Positions 1 through 8,579 are shown, counted from the stretch's first letter. The stretch is DNA of 64,000 bases from Meiothermus sp. Pnk-1 (GCF_003226535.1 NZ_QKOB01000008.1:1-64000); one strand, 5' to 3'. Made by a program: numbers and translations. The notes: generated from the sequence alone by a model not told the origin.

Positions 1-144
1 GGCCAAAGACTCAAGATCACCGGGGCCCACTGGAGCGAATCCGGAGCGAGCGCTAAGGCCCTGGTCCGCTCGCGGTTCTTCTCCCACAGCCCCGTCACAC
101 CTTTCCACGCCGTCCGACACGGCGCTTTCCCTACTGCAGCCTAG
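1..144 (+). pseudogene. C-terminal fragment of a transposase
   Basis: An open frame runs from the window edge to a TAG at 142-144, 47 codons in view. Its start reads GQRLKITGAHWSESGA, which resembles the basic 'RLK.TGA.WS..GA' tail near the end of some IS transposases (ISKra4-like, from memory). The body lies outside the window, so this may be the intact end of a real gene rather than a remnant. It ends well before the fur promoter. The family assignment is tentative. Confidence 0.4.
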
Positions 145-227
145 TTGCCTAAATCCAGGACACACCCCCTAAACGATACCCTTGCGCCCAGAGGTGACTC
201 GGTGCCTTGCAGCACCCCTGTTGCAAA

Positions 228-257
228 TTGCACAAAACCCAAAGAGCGTAGTATGCT
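228..257 (+). promoter_or_regulatory. Probable promoter of the Fur-family gene
   Basis: TTGCAC (228-233), an 18-bp spacer and TATGCT (252-257) lie about 30 bp before the start codon at 288. A GAAAGGTG ribosome binding site precedes that ATG. No clear Fur box is seen here, so autoregulation is not supported by the sequence. Confidence 0.5.
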
Positions 258-287
258 GGGTTGAGGATCAAGAAAGGTGGGTGAACC

Positions 288-728
288 ATGGCGAAAACTA
301 AAGAGCGGGAGGCGTATCGGGGGCGGCTAAAGGGGGTCGGCCTACGCCACACCCTTCCCCGTGAGCGGATTTTGGCGTATTTAGATCGTAAGAATATGCA
401 CCCCACCCCCGAGGAGCTCTACCAGGGATTGAAGAAAAAGGGCTATGCCATCGGCCTTTCCACGGTGTACTTGAACCTTCAAGTCTTGCGTGACGCGGGC
501 CTTTTGTGGGAGTTCAAAGATCAACAGGGTAACACCCGTTACGACGGCTTTACCGAGAGGCACCACCACCTCTTCTGCCTCAACTGCGGCAAAATCGAAG
601 ACGTGCTCGCCAAGGATCTACCCGAGTTCAACCCTGAGCCAATTCAAAAGGCTATCGAGTCCCGCATGGGCTGGTTTGTGGAGGATCCCCGCCTCGAGCT
701 GCGCGGATTCTGCCCGGATTGCCAGTAG
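288..728 (+). CDS. Fur-family metal/peroxide-responsive transcriptional regulator
   Basis: This 146-residue protein has the Fur layout. An N-terminal winged helix (about residues 1-85) contains 'RHTLPRERILAYL' and 'GLSTVYLNLQVL'. A C-terminal dimerisation and metal-binding domain follows, with the His-rich segment RHHHLFCLNCGK. CxxC pairs (CLNC and CPDC) should hold the structural zinc. The family represses genes with Fe, Zn, Mn or peroxide as signal, and the sequence alone does not separate Fur from PerR or Zur. A Fur-box-like site lies upstream of the VIT-family transporter at 41905 and makes an iron or manganese role plausible. The gene stands alone, with its own promoter and a strong hairpin behind it. 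Confidence 0.9.
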   Translation: MAKTKEREAYRGRLKGVGLRHTLPRERILAYLDRKNMHPTPEELYQGLKKKGYAIGLSTVYLNLQVLRDAGLLWEFKDQQGNTRYDGFTERHHHLFCLNCGKIEDVLAKDLPEFNPEPIQKAIESRMGWFVEDPRLELRGFCPDCQ

Positions 729-743
729 CTTATCCCTGAGGCT

Positions 744-767
744 GAGGGGCGGCTCAGGCCGCCCCTC
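744..767. terminator. Strong hairpin between convergent genes
   Basis: GAGGGGCGGC and GCCGCCCCTC form a perfect 10-bp stem with a TCAG loop, 15 bases after the fur stop and just before the end of the convergent gene at 774. There is no U-tract, so it may be a transcript-end stabiliser or work with Rho. Confidence 0.5.
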
Positions 768-773
768 GGGGTG

Positions 774-1205
774 TTACGGCAGGCGCGGCGGTGGAACTTT
801 GGTAGGAATCTGTACCACCAGGGCGTTGCGGAACCACAAGTCACAGTCTCCCACGCCGCGACTGCGCACCTCCACCCGGAAGGGGCTTTGCTGCCCCGAG
901 AGCAAGAAGCGTTCGCCGATAGGGCTCGAGTTGGTCCCCAGCAACCTGCGCCCGCTTCCGATCACCCGCAGGTGGGCCCGCAACCCGCTCAGGGTCTGGT
1001 TGCTGATGTTGCGTACCACCCCCTGGGCCACGATCCACCCGCCGGTCTGGGTACAACTCCAGGTCAGGACCTCGAGCTTGTATTCGGTAGGCGAGGATAA
1101 GGGGGCAGCGCTTGCGAGGGGTGAGCCCGCGCTCGTTTTGGTTGTGCCCAAACCCATTCCGGCTATCGCCGCCGATACCAGCAGGAGGTTAACCCAACGC
1201 ACCAT
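774..1205 (-). CDS. Secreted protein of unknown function, FxLYD-like
   Basis: The 143-residue product starts with a hydrophobic signal-like segment (MVRWVNLLLVSAAIAGMGLG), so export is likely. The middle reads 'GGWIVAQGVVRNISNQTLSGLRAHLRV', which is the pattern of FxLYD/DUF3426-type beta domains, where a conserved extra-cytoplasmic strand discusses 'variant with respect to its own baseline'. Two Cys (in TWSCTQ and GDCDLW) could form a disulfide. It lies 11 bp downstream of pepA in the same direction and may be cotranscribed. The function is unknown. Confidence 0.6.
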   Translation of the reverse strand: MVRWVNLLLVSAAIAGMGLGTTKTSAGSPLASAAPLSSPTEYKLEVLTWSCTQTGGWIVAQGVVRNISNQTLSGLRAHLRVIGSGRRLLGTNSSPIGERFLLSGQQSPFRVEVRSRGVGDCDLWFRNALVVQIPTKVPPPRLP

Positions 1206-1216
1206 CGTATCCTACC

Positions 1217-2692
1217 TCATTCCTCTGCAATTCCCGGAGCCACCATCTCTACCAGGGTGCGCACCCCAAACCCCGTTCCCCCTGCCGGGCCGAGGCTGTG
1301 AGGATTGGTAGTGTACGCCGGTCCGGCGATATCCAGGTGGACCAGGGGTTTTTCGGTGAACTCCGCCAGGAAGAGCCCGGCCATGATGGCCCCGCCGTGC
1401 CGGGCCCCGCTCACATTCTTGAGATCGGCGGTGGTGCTTTTGAGCAACTCGCGGTACTCTTCCTCCAGCGGCAGCGGCCAGACCTTTTCCCCGGCCCGCA
1501 GGGCGGCCTCCTGCACCTCTTTGCCCAGCCGCTCGTCGGTGGCGAATAGCCCAGCCACCCCCTGCCCCAAGGCCACCACGCAGGCCCCGGTAAGGGTGGA
1601 GAGTTCCACAATGGCCTCTGCGCCCTCCCGGTCGGCGTAGGTGAGGGCATCGGCCAGGGTGAGGCGGCCTTCGGCGTCGGTGTTCATCACCTCGATGGTT
1701 TTGCCGGAGAGGCTTTTGAGCACGTCGCTGACCCGATAAGCGTTACCCGAGACCATGTTCTCGGCGGCAGCGATGTAACCCCGTACCTCGACGTCGGGCC
1801 CGATCCGGGCGATGGCCCGCATAGCCCCCATCACCGCCGCAGCCCCGGCCATATCGGACTTCATGGTGGTCATGCTTTCGTTGGGCTTGAGCGAGTAGCC
1901 GCCGGTGTCGAAGGTGAGCCCCTTGCCCACATAGGCCAGCACCCGGGAAGGTTTACCCTGGGGCTTGTAGGTGATCTGAATAAAGCGGGGCGGGTGGGCC
2001 GACCCCTGGGCCACCCCGTAAAAGGCTCCCATCCCCTCTTGCTGGATCTGCCGCTCGTCCCAGACCGTGACCTGTAGCCCGGTCTCGCGGCCTAACTCTC
2101 GGGCTCGCTCGGCCAGCTCGGCTGGGGTTAGCACGTTGGGCGGCTCGTTCACCAGGTCGCGGGCGTAATTGACCGCCTCGGCCACGATCTCGGCGCGATC
2201 TACGGCAGGTCCGCTCGAGCGGGCTAGCCACAAGCGCAACCTTTTGACTTCAGGGTCGGATTTATACTTTTTGAACTCGTAAGCGCCCAGGATGGCCCCT
2301 TCAGCCAGGGCATAGCTGGCTTCCTTCTTGCCAAACTTCTCGGCCAAGAAGGTCTCGGTGACGGCTTCTTTGAAGCCTAGCTTGGCGACGGCCGCCACCA
2401 GCTTGGCCCCGGCCTTGCGTACCGTCTCGAGGCTCACCCCGCGTTTTTTGGCCCCCAGCCCGAAGAGCATCACGAACTCCGGCTCGCCTCCTCCCGGGGC
2501 CGACACCGGCAACAGCAAGGTTTCGCCAAAATCCCCGCGAAACTTGAGTTCCTCCATCATTTGGCTGATCTGTTCCCTTGCCGGCAGGCGCTGGCCCCCC
2601 TCGGTAAGTTCGCCTCCCCACACGCCGACTACCCGCAAACGGGCGGGAATTTCCTCGACATACCTCCGCGCGGATTTCAAACGAATTTCCAT
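1217..2692 (-). CDS. pepA: Leucyl aminopeptidase (M17 family)
   Basis: This 491-residue cytosolic aminopeptidase removes N-terminal residues from peptides using two metal ions. The C-terminal catalytic domain shows the family marks VGKGLTFDTGGYSLKP, 'MKSDMAGAAAVMGAM' and the signature NTDAEGRLTLADAL, which contain the metal-binding Asp, Glu and Lys residues. The N-terminal macro-like domain covers about residues 1-160. I chose the ATG at 2692 over an open frame reaching 2827. The extra 45 residues are not family-like, and TATATT at 2707-2702 gives a -10 box just ahead of the ATG. Confidence 0.93.
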   Translation of the reverse strand: MEIRLKSARRYVEEIPARLRVVGVWGGELTEGGQRLPAREQISQMMEELKFRGDFGETLLLPVSAPGGGEPEFVMLFGLGAKKRGVSLETVRKAGAKLVAAVAKLGFKEAVTETFLAEKFGKKEASYALAEGAILGAYEFKKYKSDPEVKRLRLWLARSSGPAVDRAEIVAEAVNYARDLVNEPPNVLTPAELAERARELGRETGLQVTVWDERQIQQEGMGAFYGVAQGSAHPPRFIQITYKPQGKPSRVLAYVGKGLTFDTGGYSLKPNESMTTMKSDMAGAAAVMGAMRAIARIGPDVEVRGYIAAAENMVSGNAYRVSDVLKSLSGKTIEVMNTDAEGRLTLADALTYADREGAEAIVELSTLTGACVVALGQGVAGLFATDERLGKEVQEAALRAGEKVWPLPLEEEYRELLKSTTADLKNVSGARHGGAIMAGLFLAEFTEKPLVHLDIAGPAYTTNPHSLGPAGGTGFGVRTLVEMVAPGIAEE

Positions 2693-2850
2693 ACGGCAGC
2701 GAATATACCACGGGGTGAGCTGAAAAAACCATGGACGTTTGCTGAGAAGAGCGAGAAAATCGCATAAAACAAAGTATGCCAGCCAGCTCCTCGGGTACAG
2801 CTTTAGGGGTCGCTGCACAAAACTCATCCCGCCGTGGCAGAATGGTCGGG

Positions 2851-3729
2851 ATGAAAACGCTTGGTGGTTCGGCCGCCCTCGAGGGCGTCATGATGAAATC
2901 CCCGGAAGCTTGGGCCCTAGCGGTGCGGCTTCCGGACGGCCAAATCCACGTGGAGCGCCACGAGGAAGTGGGGATCGCGCAAAGGTACAAGTGGGCCCGC
3001 TGGCCTTTTTTGCGGGGGATCGTGGCCCTCTTCGACTCCTTGCAGGTCTCTTACCGGGCCCTCTCGCGCAGCGCCGAGCTGGCCGGGGAGGAAGATGAGC
3101 AGCTCTCGCGGGGGGCCCTCTACACCACCATGGCCGTATCGCTGGCGGTGAGCATCGCGGTGTTTATCGTACTGCCGGGGTTTTTATCGGGTTTGCTGAT
3201 CAACGCCGCCCAGCACCCGGTGGTTTACAACCTGGTGGCTGGCGTGATCAAGGCCGCCATCTTGGTTGGTTATCTGCTTTTTATCGGCCGGATCCCGGAC
3301 ATCCAGCGCTACTTCATGTACCACGGAGCCGAGCACAAGGCCATCGCCGCTTACGAGCGGGGGCTGGAACTTACCGTGGCCAACGTGCGGGCTCAGCCCG
3401 CCTATCATCCCCGCTGCGGCACCACCTTTATCGCCTTTGTGATCCTGGCCAGCGTGGTGGTATATAGCTTTATCCCCAACCCCGACAGCCTGGCCTGGCG
3501 GCTTTTGGGCCGGGTGGTGCTCCTGCCGGTGGTGGCGGGGCTGGCTTTTGAGCTTTTGCGTTGGTCGGCCACGCACTCCGACCCCATTTCCAAATTGCTC
3601 CGGGCCATCGGCTTCCGCTTCCAGATGCTCACCGTCAAGGAGCCCACCGACGATATGATCGAGGTCTCAATCGCCAGCACCAAGGCGGCGCTCGAAAAGG
3701 CCTCTGCCCAGCCGGTTCCGGTGGCGTGA
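2851..3729 (+). CDS. DUF1385 family membrane protein (YqhQ-like)
   Basis: The protein is about 292 residues and opens with GGSAALEGVMMKSP, the typical DUF1385 start. It has three or four hydrophobic spans (near residues 85-110, 120-150 and 205-230). The conserved RYFMYHGAEHKAIAAYE and HPRCGTTFIAF segments carry His and Cys residues that look metal-binding, and AEHK is diagnostic. The family is widespread with no settled role. The start is uncertain between 2842 and 2851, and neither has a strong ribosome site. It is transcribed divergently from pepA. Confidence 0.85.
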   Translation: MKTLGGSAALEGVMMKSPEAWALAVRLPDGQIHVERHEEVGIAQRYKWARWPFLRGIVALFDSLQVSYRALSRSAELAGEEDEQLSRGALYTTMAVSLAVSIAVFIVLPGFLSGLLINAAQHPVVYNLVAGVIKAAILVGYLLFIGRIPDIQRYFMYHGAEHKAIAAYERGLELTVANVRAQPAYHPRCGTTFIAFVILASVVVYSFIPNPDSLAWRLLGRVVLLPVVAGLAFELLRWSATHSDPISKLLRAIGFRFQMLTVKEPTDDMIEVSIASTKAALEKASAQPVPVA

Positions 3730-3753
3730 GGCGGTCGGTAGCTCGATGCGGAA

Positions 3754-3931
3754 GCACGCTATACGCAATACGCGACTTACGTCGTACGCCATACGCAAAA
3801 CGCCAGACGCTAAACGCGGGGGTTTTTTGTACACCCAGAGGTAGATTCCCTATCGGGACCGGCGGAGCCGGTACACCTAGAGGTAGATTCCCTGCGTTCG
3901 ACGTACGACGTAGGACGCGCTACGCCTGACG
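3754..3931. repeat. TACG/ACGTACG-rich intergenic repeat tract
   Basis: The spacer between the DUF1385 gene and mnmA (3730-4000) has no gene. It holds many short, degenerate units such as ATACGCAATACGC, ACGTCGTACGCC and GACGTACGACGTAGGACGCG. Related short motifs recur at about 28792-28886 and 50158-50192. The tract looks like a decayed dispersed repeat; its origin is unknown. Confidence 0.6.
3829..3893. repeat. Pair of 23-bp direct repeats flanking a small hairpin
   Basis: Copies at 3829-3851 and 3871-3893 both read GTACACCYAGAGGTAGATTC followed by CCT, and differ at one base. Between and into the second copy lies the inverted repeat ACCGGC-GGA-GCCGGT (3858-3872). They sit inside the TACG-rich tract. 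Confidence 0.7.
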
Positions 3932-3986
3932 TGTGGTCAGCCCACCGGGGCATTGGAAGTGTGCTCTACTTCCTAAAGCTATCGAG

Positions 3987-3992
3987 TACACT
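3987..3992 (+). promoter_or_regulatory. -10 element of mnmA, near-leaderless
   Basis: TACACT starts 14 bp before the GTG start at 4001, so transcription would begin at or just before the start codon. No Shine-Dalgarno sequence is present and the -35 is weak. Confidence 0.5.
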
Positions 3993-4000
3993 TAACCCTT

Positions 4001-5095
4001 GTGGGCAAGGGGCGCGTGCTCGTGGCGATGTCCGGGGGAGTAGATTCCTCGGTCTCGGCGGCGTTGCTCAAGGAGCAGGGCTATGAGGTGATCGGGGCCA
4101 TGATGCGTTTCTGGCCCGACAATAAGAGGGATGACTGTTTCGAAACCTGTTGCTCGCCCGACGCTGCTTACGAAGCCAGGCGGGTGGCGGATATCGTAGG
4201 CATTCCTTTCTACCTTCTTGACTACCGCGAGGAGTTCCAGGAGAAGATTATCAACCCCTTTATCGCCGGGTATGCGTCGGGGGAGACACCCAACCCCTGT
4301 GTGCACTGCAACACCCGGGTCAAGTTTGACTCGTTGCTCAAAAAGGCCCGCATGCTGGGCTGCGATTTTGTGGCGACCGGGCATTACGTGATCCGTGAAG
4401 GGAACGCCCTCTTCCGCGGCGACCCCAAAAAGGATCAAACCTACTTTCTCTGGGGCACTCCCAAAGAGGCCATCCCGCACATGATGTTTCCGGTGGGGCA
4501 CCTGGAGAAGCCCCAGGTGCGGGCCATCGCCGAGCGCTTCGGCCTGCCGACGGCCAAGAAGCCCGAGAGCCAGAACATTTGCTTCGTGCAGGGAGACTTG
4601 AAGGAGTTCCTGAGCACTCACCTCACCGCCAAGCCGGGGCCCTTAGTAGACCTCGAGACCGGCGAGGTGATCGGCGAGCACGCGGGGGCGCAGTTCTACA
4701 CCGTGGGCCAGAAGAAGGGGTTGGGACTCTTCAAGACCCACCTCGAGCGCTACGTGGTGCGGGTGGATGTGGCTGCCAACGAGGTCATCGTGGGGCCGCG
4801 GGAGGCGTGCTTGTGGAGCGGCCTCGAGGCTCGAGAGGTCAACCTGCTGGTCGAGCCGGAGGAACTGCCCGAGACGCTCGAGGTGCAAGTGCGCTACCGC
4901 ACCAGGCCCGTGCGGGGGAAGGTTGAACGCCTTGGGGATGGACGCATGACCGTTCGCCTCGCCGAGCCGCAGTTCGCCGTGACCCCCGGGCAGAGCATGG
5001 TGCTCTACCAGGGGGATCGCCTGCTGGGGGGCGGGTTCATCCACAAGCCGCTGTATAACGGGCTCGAGGAGAAGCGCGCCCTCGTTGCTGGATAA
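4001..5095 (+). CDS. mnmA: tRNA-specific 2-thiouridylase MnmA
   Basis: The 364-residue enzyme adenylates and thiolates U34 of the Lys, Glu and Gln tRNAs. The PP-loop SGGVDSSV is at residues 11-18. The catalytic Cys pair is visible in TPNPCVHCN (about residue 101) and ESQNICFV (about residue 197). The C-terminal third is the expected beta-barrel. Length matches the family. The GTG at 4001 is placed by the -10 box at 3987 and by the family N-terminus. Sulfur carriers for it are not adjacent; the rhodanese cluster in this window is 55 kb away. Confidence 0.95.
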   Translation: MGKGRVLVAMSGGVDSSVSAALLKEQGYEVIGAMMRFWPDNKRDDCFETCCSPDAAYEARRVADIVGIPFYLLDYREEFQEKIINPFIAGYASGETPNPCVHCNTRVKFDSLLKKARMLGCDFVATGHYVIREGNALFRGDPKKDQTYFLWGTPKEAIPHMMFPVGHLEKPQVRAIAERFGLPTAKKPESQNICFVQGDLKEFLSTHLTAKPGPLVDLETGEVIGEHAGAQFYTVGQKKGLGLFKTHLERYVVRVDVAANEVIVGPREACLWSGLEAREVNLLVEPEELPETLEVQVRYRTRPVRGKVERLGDGRMTVRLAEPQFAVTPGQSMVLYQGDRLLGGGFIHKPLYNGLEEKRALVAG

Positions 5096-5151
5096 TCCAC
5101 CTACCCGATAAGGGAGGATTTTGGCCGACCTGACCCATCCAGCGGCTGCGC

Positions 5152-5180
5152 TTGACTAAATACTATATAAGTAGTTTTAT
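5152..5180 (+). promoter_or_regulatory. Promoter with embedded GntR-type operator
   Basis: TTGACT (5152-5157) is followed at a 17-bp spacing by TTTTAT (5175-5180), just before the ATG at 5187. The spacer holds the inverted repeat TACT-N5-AGTA (5161-5173). Because it sits between -35 and -10 of a gntR gene, autorepression is the simplest reading. Confidence 0.55.
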
Positions 5181-5186
5181 TAAGGC

Positions 5187-5834
5187 ATGCTACCAGAGCT
5201 TTCCCTGGACCGTACCAGCCCGATCCCGCTCTCTGAGCAAATCCGCAGCCAACTTCGCTTGCTGATCGTTGCTGGGCAGTTGAAGCCGGGCGAACTGCTC
5301 CCCACCATCAAGGAACTAGCAAGGCGGCTCAAGGTCAATCCCAACACGGTCTCGGAGGTGTATTCCAGCTTGGAGAGCCAGGGTTACCTAAGCGGCCACA
5401 AGCGTGGGGGGACTCGGGTATCACAGAATCCACCCGCGCTCGAGCCGCAGGAAGTCCTGGCATTGCAGCTATCGGCCCGGCTGGCCCGTGAAGCTTGTCG
5501 CCTCGGCTTATCTCCAGCCCAGATGGCCCGCTGGATCACAGCTCAGGTCGCGCTTCTAGTGCAGCCCCAAATAAAAGTGGCTGCACTAGGAAATACTGCG
5601 ACCCAAGCCCAGCGCTGGGCGGAGCGGGTTCAGGCCTGGCTGGGGGAGGAAGCTCAGGTGGACCCGGTAGCTTTGGGAGAGGGCCTAGACTCTGGATATT
5701 TGTTCGTCGCGGTCGAGCCGCAGATGCTCCACCCGGCGCGCTCGTTTATCCCGGCTGTAGCTCGTCCGAACCGCTGGCGCAGCCTACCCGCTTGGGCTCG
5801 AGCCTATTACGAAGGCCCCCAGGGAGCCGATTGA
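5187..5834 (+). CDS. GntR-family transcriptional regulator, YtrA-like
   Basis: The N-terminal winged helix of this 215-residue protein is clear. It contains 'PIPLSEQIRSQLRLLIVAGQLKPGELLPT' and 'LARRLKVNPNTVSEVYSSLESQGYL', both GntR hallmarks. Residues 85-215 are Ala/Leu-rich with no recognised ligand fold, longer than the short tail of typical YtrA proteins. YtrA regulators usually sit beside ABC transporter genes, but here the next gene encodes an HMGL-like enzyme 76 bp downstream. The target is unknown, though self-control is likely from the operator in its promoter. Confidence 0.85.
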   Translation: MLPELSLDRTSPIPLSEQIRSQLRLLIVAGQLKPGELLPTIKELARRLKVNPNTVSEVYSSLESQGYLSGHKRGGTRVSQNPPALEPQEVLALQLSARLAREACRLGLSPAQMARWITAQVALLVQPQIKVAALGNTATQAQRWAERVQAWLGEEAQVDPVALGEGLDSGYLFVAVEPQMLHPARSFIPAVARPNRWRSLPAWARAYYEGPQGAD

Positions 5835-5910
5835 GTGCCCTGTGCAAGGCTTATGAATCTGGGCTGAGCTACCGATAAGGCATGACCCTATAGGAAAGGA
5901 GAGCTCCGCA

Positions 5911-7215
5911 ATGAAGGAAATCAGCGACCCCCAGAGCCCCGAATACTTCCTAGAAAGCTTTCCCCGGGAGGATTTCCCTCGGTACCGCTGGGTAGAACGC
6001 CCCTCGAGTTTGCCGTTGCAGGCTTGGACTACCGAGACTACCCACCGCGACGGACAACAAGGTGGCCTACCGCTCACGCCCGAACAGGGCTTACGGATCT
6101 ACGACCTGTTGTGCCGCTTCACCAGAGGTTCGGGGGCCATCCGCCAGGCTGAGTTCTTCGTGTACCGTGCAGCCGACCGCTTTATACTCCAAGGCGCTTT
6201 GGAGCGCTACCGCTCGGGGGCGCCTATCGAGCCCACCACCTGGATCCGAGCTGCGGCCAAGGACGTGGCCCTCATCAAGAGCTTGGGCGTGCGCGAGACC
6301 GGGATGCTGGCTTCGGCCTCGGATTACCACACCTTCCACAAGTTCAAACCCGGCGGGCGTAACCAGGCTGCTAAGGTTTACCTCGAGGCTGTCCAGATGG
6401 CCCTTGACGCGGGGATTCGGCCCCGGCTCCACCTCGAGGACGCCACCCGGGCCCCCTTGGAGTTCATGCTGCCTTTAGTCGAGAACGCCTTGGAACTCGC
6501 CGAGCCTTACCGAGTGCGTCCCAAGTTCCGGGTCTGCGACACGATGGGCCTAGGCCTGCCCTATGACGACGTGGCCCTGCCCCGAAGCATCCCCCGCCTC
6601 TTCCGAGAGTTGCGCAAACTGGGGCTCGAGCCGGAGGACCTGGAGTTTCACCCCCACAACGACACCGGCCTCATCGTGGCGAACTGCTTAGCGGCGATCC
6701 GCGAGGGCTGTGCGGTGATCAACGGCACCACCCTAGGCAAGGGGGAGCGCACCGGGAACGCCCCCTTGGAGCAAGTTTTGCTGCACTTGATCGGGATGGG
6801 TTACTTTCCCGAAGACCGACCGGACTTCACCGTCCTGGGCGAACTGGCCGAACTCTACGCCGCAATGGGCGAGCCGTTACCTGCCAAGTATCCGCTTTAT
6901 GGCAGAGATGCCCACCGTACCCGCGCCGGGATCCATGCCGACGGGCTCAACAAATTTTGGTGGATGTACGCCCCTTTTGACGTGCCGAAGCTGTTGGGGA
7001 GGCCCCTCGAGGTCTCGCTCACCAAGGAGTCTGGCCTGGCGGGGTTGATCTTCCTGATCCGCCAACATCTGGGGATTGAACTCGCCAAGGATAACCCTGG
7101 CCTGCAAGCCCTCCACGCTTGGGTCATGGAGCAGTTTGAGGCCGGGCGGCAAACCGCCATCGAGTGGGAAGAGCTCGAGCCCAAGGCCAAAGAGTATCTC
7201 AGCGTCGGGGCTTAG
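5911..7215 (+). CDS. HMGL-like DRE-TIM carboligase (2-isopropylmalate/homocitrate/Re-citrate synthase family)
   Basis: This 434-residue protein belongs to the DRE-TIM metallolyases that condense acetyl-CoA with 2-oxoacids. The family-defining substrate and metal motif appears as TTHRDGQQGG (about residues 43-52). The metal-binding HxH lies in EFHPHNDTGL and the Gly-rich GTTLGKGERTGN loop follows. The DGQQ variant differs from the usual DGEQ of LeuA and, from memory, recalls Re-citrate synthase or homocitrate synthase relatives. The C-terminal regulatory LeuA dimer domain is absent. The exact 2-oxoacid is not determined. An AAGGAG site precedes the ATG. Confidence 0.75.
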   Translation: MKEISDPQSPEYFLESFPREDFPRYRWVERPSSLPLQAWTTETTHRDGQQGGLPLTPEQGLRIYDLLCRFTRGSGAIRQAEFFVYRAADRFILQGALERYRSGAPIEPTTWIRAAAKDVALIKSLGVRETGMLASASDYHTFHKFKPGGRNQAAKVYLEAVQMALDAGIRPRLHLEDATRAPLEFMLPLVENALELAEPYRVRPKFRVCDTMGLGLPYDDVALPRSIPRLFRELRKLGLEPEDLEFHPHNDTGLIVANCLAAIREGCAVINGTTLGKGERTGNAPLEQVLLHLIGMGYFPEDRPDFTVLGELAELYAAMGEPLPAKYPLYGRDAHRTRAGIHADGLNKFWWMYAPFDVPKLLGRPLEVSLTKESGLAGLIFLIRQHLGIELAKDNPGLQALHAWVMEQFEAGRQTAIEWEELEPKAKEYLSVGA

Positions 7216-7292
7216 GTTCCCGAAGGAAAGCCCCTCGCGTAACCCGGTCGGCCCCGGGGAGCTGCCGCTTGCCCCTACGGTATGCTGGAGCC

Positions 7293-7925
7293 ATGACCGA
7301 ACAGCTCGTGGCCTCCGCCGACCTCGAGGACTGGCTGAGCGAGGCCTTGCAGCAGCGCACCCGTAGTTTCCAAGACGAACTGGGGACCACTTATGCTTAC
7401 CTCGAGGGGGCCTACGGCGGGGAAACCCTGCTTTTGTGGCTGCCTGGAGGTATCTTGAGTAGGGTGTTGCCGGCCTTGTTGCCCCTAGACCTCAAGGGCC
7501 GCATGGTGCTGGCCATAGACGCCTCGCCGGGACACGCGGTCCCCTTCGCACGGGCCTTGTATTGGGTGGCTCCCCGCCGGGCCCTGGTAGTGCAGCCCGA
7601 GCATTCCGGGTTGGGCTTTCGTACCCCCGGCCAAAAGGAGATCGCTGAGGGAGAGTGGGTACCCTGGTCGGATGCACGACCGGCCCGTACCCTGCGGGTG
7701 ATGGCCCCTACCGGGGTGGAGTACCTCGAGACCCGCTGTTATCCCCCCTTTGAAGCCGATTCCCTGCACCCGAATTTTCCCGAGATCCCTGGCCCGCACC
7801 TCCTCGGGGCGGGCTGGAAGCAAGGGATACCCACCTACGGGCTTGGTTTGGTAGGCTTATCGGAGAGCTTAGGTGCCCTCCTCGGGTCCTGGGGGCTCCT
7901 TAAGGAGAGTGGATGGAAAGTCTGA
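7293..7925 (+). CDS. Hypothetical protein, near-leaderless
   Basis: The 210-residue product shows no domain I recognise. It is acidic at the N-terminus and then has alternating hydrophobic strands (TLLLWLPGGIL, RMVLAIDASPGH) like an alpha/beta protein. I chose the ATG at 7293 because TATGCT at 7281-7286 sits 12 bp ahead. The longer open frame upstream overlaps the previous gene. Its end overlaps the next small gene by 13 bp, so the two are probably translated together. Confidence 0.6.
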   Translation: MTEQLVASADLEDWLSEALQQRTRSFQDELGTTYAYLEGAYGGETLLLWLPGGILSRVLPALLPLDLKGRMVLAIDASPGHAVPFARALYWVAPRRALVVQPEHSGLGFRTPGQKEIAEGEWVPWSDARPARTLRVMAPTGVEYLETRCYPPFEADSLHPNFPEIPGPHLLGAGWKQGIPTYGLGLVGLSESLGALLGSWGLLKESGWKV

Positions 7926-8149
7926 CCAACGCCCAAGGCTACTTGCTTGCAGCCCTCTTTACCATCGGCGCGGTGCTGGTGACCGCCCTGATCTACCTGG
8001 CCATCAACCCCCGCAGCGTGGCGACCAAGAGTGAATCCGCCGATCTGCGCTATATCGGTTTCGCCCTGCTGTTGATTATCCTCTCGGCGGGGACGATTGC
8101 CTCGCTCCTGTACCTGGGTAAGCTGGGGCTAGAGATGCCCAAGCTCTAA
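7913..8149 (+). CDS. Small membrane protein with two transmembrane helices
   Basis: The 78-residue product has hydrophobic spans at about residues 10-32 and 46-68, joined by a polar loop (NPRSVATKSESADLR). It overlaps the end of the preceding hypothetical gene, with a GGAG-type site inside that gene. I do not recognise the family. Confidence 0.6.
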   Translation: MESLTNAQGYLLAALFTIGAVLVTALIYLAINPRSVATKSESADLRYIGFALLLIILSAGTIASLLYLGKLGLEMPKL

Positions 8150-8162
8150 AGACTACAGGCTT

Positions 8163-8579
8163 TTACGCCGATTTCCCGCTGGCTGGGGTTTCCAGGTATT
8201 GAAGATCGGCCTCGAGCTGGTGCTGAACATACTCGAGTACCGGCCTCCACTCGTACGGCCAGCGGCTTTTGAGGAATTCCAAGCAGGGCAGAATCTCTTT
8301 GCGGATCAGCGTGGCTTCCTGGATGCGGCGGCGCTTTCCTCCTTTGGCCGCGCTCAGGGCCAAGGCCTCGAGCCGGCGCACCCAGCAGGTACGGGCCACC
8401 CCTCCGGTGGCTTCACACAACAGCCCGGGAGTTCCAGGGCAACGTTGGGTGAGCTCGGCCTGGGCGCCGGCAAGTTCGGGGTGGCCGAGCAGGGCAGGCC
8501 CCATCGGCCCGGCAAATAAAGCGGCGAGCCGCCGGTAGCGCCGTTTACGGGAGCGACGGATCCAGGCCTCGCCTTGCAT
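8163..8579 (-). CDS. Hypothetical protein
   Basis: The 138-residue product is rich in Arg and Leu, with an N-terminal basic stretch (RRSRKRRYRRL). It has no recognised motif. It ends 14 bp from the convergent small membrane gene. Just upstream is the decayed PIG-L-like gene, so this could be its partner or part of the same decaying stretch. Codon use looks ordinary. Confidence 0.45.
   Translation of the reverse strand: MQGEAWIRRSRKRRYRRLAALFAGPMGPALLGHPELAGAQAELTQRCPGTPGLLCEATGGVARTCWVRRLEALALSAAKGGKRRRIQEATLIRKEILPCLEFLKSRWPYEWRPVLEYVQHQLEADLQYLETPASGKSA

Noticed and set aside
490-1311. A 273-codon plus-strand frame across the fur end and the next gene
   Set aside because: Composition is Ser/Arg/Pro-rich with no domain, and it overlaps two better supported genes.
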